Source: a bacterium
GTDB lineage: Bacteria; Patescibacteriota; Minisyncoccia; Phycocordibacterales; Phycocordibacteraceae
Direction: 5' to 3'
DNA: 6,437 nucleotides
NCBI GenBank assembly: GCA_021781865.1
Contig: JAJXVZ010000029.1
Location: 1-6,437 of the forward strand
Shown here in pieces: positions 4,824-6,437 of the stretch. The notes beneath the pieces are model-generated. The model saw only the letters and a program-made list of their open reading frames with translations, did no database searches and was not told where the DNA came from. The position numbers and the translations under genes are program-made. Every line of letters begins with the position of its first letter. Position 1 is the first letter of the stretch.

Positions 4824-6437
4824 TCAATTACCGAGCATAGCGAGACGCGTGGAAAGTTTTGCGCACAAACTCTGTGCATTCGCTATCAGAACAGCATCTC
4901 CCGATATCTCAGCTCTACGTAAGTTCCCCACTGCTTCTTGATATGCCTTGCGGATAACCGCTTCTTCAAAGGCATGAAGAAGCTCGTCTGCAGAATGCTC
5001 GTCAGGATCCTTCCCAAATGTCTGTTCCGCGTAGAACAGCGCAGATTCCGGAGGCATAACAAACGGCAGATTTTGAGCTCCAGTAATTCGACAATACTCT
5101 GATTCTACGCGCTTCGCAAGGGGCGTATCGTGGTAAGAGTGGAAAACGGCTATGAGCTGCTCCGAACGCACTTCTGTCGGTGAACGAACAGGCAATGGGG
5201 CCGATTCCTGTATATTCACGGTATCGCCAGCGATCTCAGAATATTTCGATAGCTGCTTAACCGATTCATGAATATCCTTGATAGGAACTTCCTGAAGATA
5301 CCTAGCGGTTTTCTCTATAAAATATCCGCGCTCTGTCAAATTCGATATCGAGGCCAGGAGCGGATAGACTATTTCTTGAACAAGACGTTGAAATCTGTGC
5401 TGATCACGTTCAAGTTCTGCGAGTTCTGCGAGAAAAAAATCGACAATTGGTTTCGCTGCGATAACACGGGTCGAAAACTCTTTTGGATCTTTGTTTATGA
5501 GGTCTGCCGGGTCTTCCCCTGAAGGCAGCGAAGCCGCCTTCACCCTGAGACCTTGCCGAAGTGCTAATTTTGCCGAACGTGCCGTCGCCATAAGTCCGGC
5601 TGAATCCGCGTCAAGAACGAGCATTAGATTTTCGCTATAGCGCTTCATAAGAGAAATGTGATGCTCGGAAAGCGCGGTGCCGGAGAGCGCTACGGTATTC
5701 TTGAAACCCGCTTGGTGTGCAAGAAGTACATCCATCTGCCCCTCGACAAGCATCGTAAAGTCACGCATGCGTATAGCGTCCTTCGCCATATCCATACCAA
5801 AAAGAATCTCGAACTTATGATAAAGATCAGTCTCTGGACTGTTGAGATATTTCGCTTGTTCATCAACCGCAAGCGTGCGACCAGTGAATGCGACAGTGCG
5901 ACCTGAACTATTGCGTATCGGGAATAAGAGCCGATTGCGAAAACGGTCATAATAGGTACCCGGTTTCCCGTCTGCCTCTTTAATAAGCCCCGCCACAACG
6001 AGTTCATCCGTCGTGAAACCCCTTGCAGTAAGTGCTTTGAGGAGAGTGTGCCAGGCATCTGGTGCATAGCCAATCCGCCAGGTTACAATTGTTTCGTCAG
6101 TGAGACCACGTTTTTTCGCGTATGTCTCGGCGGGACTCCCGGGAAGTTCCCCGATATACCATTCGCTCGCTTGATTCATCAGAGTAAACAGACGTTCTTT
6201 CTTCGACGATATGTCTTTGTAATTCTCGTCGTGTGTATATTCGATACTAACACCAGCTTTCTCGGCGAGAATATTCAAAGCCCCTTTGAAATCGACACCC
6301 TCTATCTTTTCGATAAAAGAAAAGATATCACCACCCAGCCCGCAGCCAAAACAGTGCCAGGTACCACGCTCAGGCGAAACATAGAACGATGGCGTCTTCT
6401 CTTTATGAAACGGGCAGAGACCCACCATTGAACGCCC
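4824..6437 (-). CDS. dnaG: DNA primase DnaG, 5' end beyond the window
   Basis: DnaG makes RNA primers at the replication fork. The reading frame is open to the right edge, where GRS precedes an internal methionine at 6428, so the true start lies outside; by family comparison roughly 35-40 residues are missing. Counting from that methionine, the zinc-binding domain shows CPFH at 5-8 and CFGC at 26-29 (Cys5, His8, Cys26, Cys29). The catalytic core has YDRFRNRLLFPI at 160-171 and the TOPRIM motifs LVEGQMDV at 227-234 (Glu229), VLDADSAG at 271-278 (Asp273, Asp275) and GEDPADLI at 304-311. The helical C-terminal part at about 415-534 fits the helicase-interacting domain. The usual DGD of the second TOPRIM motif is DAD, and EGYMD is EGQMD; the acidic residues are kept. 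rpoD follows after 18 nt. Confidence 0.97.
   Translation of the reverse strand, partial: GRSMVGLCPFHKEKTPSFYVSPERGTWHCFGCGLGGDIFSFIEKIEGVDFKGALNILAEKAGVSIEYTHDENYKDISSKKERLFTLMNQASEWYIGELPGSPAETYAKKRGLTDETIVTWRIGYAPDAWHTLLKALTARGFTTDELVVAGLIKEADGKPGTYYDRFRNRLLFPIRNSSGRTVAFTGRTLAVDEQAKYLNSPETDLYHKFEILFGMDMAKDAIRMRDFTMLVEGQMDVLLAHQAGFKNTVALSGTALSEHHISLMKRYSENLMLVLDADSAGLMATARSAKLALRQGLRVKAASLPSGEDPADLINKDPKEFSTRVIAAKPIVDFFLAELAELERDQHRFQRLVQEIVYPLLASISNLTERGYFIEKTARYLQEVPIKDIHESVKQLSKYSEIAGDTVNIQESAPLPVRSPTEVRSEQLIAVFHSYHDTPLAKRVESEYCRITGAQNLPFVMPPESALFYAEQTFGKDPDEHSADELLHAFEEAVIRKAYQEAVGNLRRAEISGDAVLIANAQSLCAKLSTRLAMLGN

Noticed and set aside
4863..4877. Small inverted repeat GCACA-N5-TGTGC near the 3' end of dnaG, as an attenuator before rpoD
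   Set aside because: The stem has only five pairs, lies inside coding sequence, and is not followed by a T-run. Such repeats are expected by chance.

Overview
The window looks like a piece of a bacterial genome from the Patescibacteria (CPR), most likely a Parcubacteria-type lineage. This rests on a compact layout, a sigma-70 factor with a Lys/Arg-rich tail, a divergent histidyl-tRNA synthetase, and small accessory genes packed with it. UGA is used as an ordinary stop (hisS, the exonuclease gene, the nuclease gene and dnaG all end in TGA), which argues against Gracilibacteria/Absconditabacteria, where UGA is recoded. The assignment is inference from protein character; no marker phylogeny could be run.

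Left half (39-2573), plus strand: three genes packed as one apparent operon. They are hisS (histidine--tRNA ligase), a DEDDy-type 3'-5' exonuclease domain protein starting 4 nt after the hisS stop, and a membrane-anchored DsbA-like thiol oxidoreductase whose ATG overlaps the exonuclease stop (ATGA). A perfect extended -10 element lies so close to the hisS ATG that the message would be nearly leaderless.

Right half (2576-6437), minus strand: read from the right edge, dnaG (primase, 5' end off the window) is followed 18 nt later by rpoD (primary sigma factor). This is the dnaG-rpoD core of the classical macromolecular synthesis operon. After a 205-nt AT-rich intergenic stretch (3410-3614) comes a stand-alone RecB-like PD-(D/E)XK nuclease. 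That gene converges on the dsbA-like gene with only 2 nt between the stop codons.

The 3410-3614 intergenic region is the only substantial non-coding DNA. It holds two candidate promoters for the nuclease gene (one giving a leaderless message), a 16-bp near-palindrome over one -35 box, and two further inverted repeats, two of the three elements sharing a TTGATG half-site. None of the five visible start codons has a convincing Shine-Dalgarno sequence.

Most of the window is ordinary housekeeping. I did not find a clearly new multi-gene system. The points most worth a second look are the HisRS without its motif 3 arginine, the leaderless/SD-less expression pattern, and the putative operator cluster in front of the nuclease gene.
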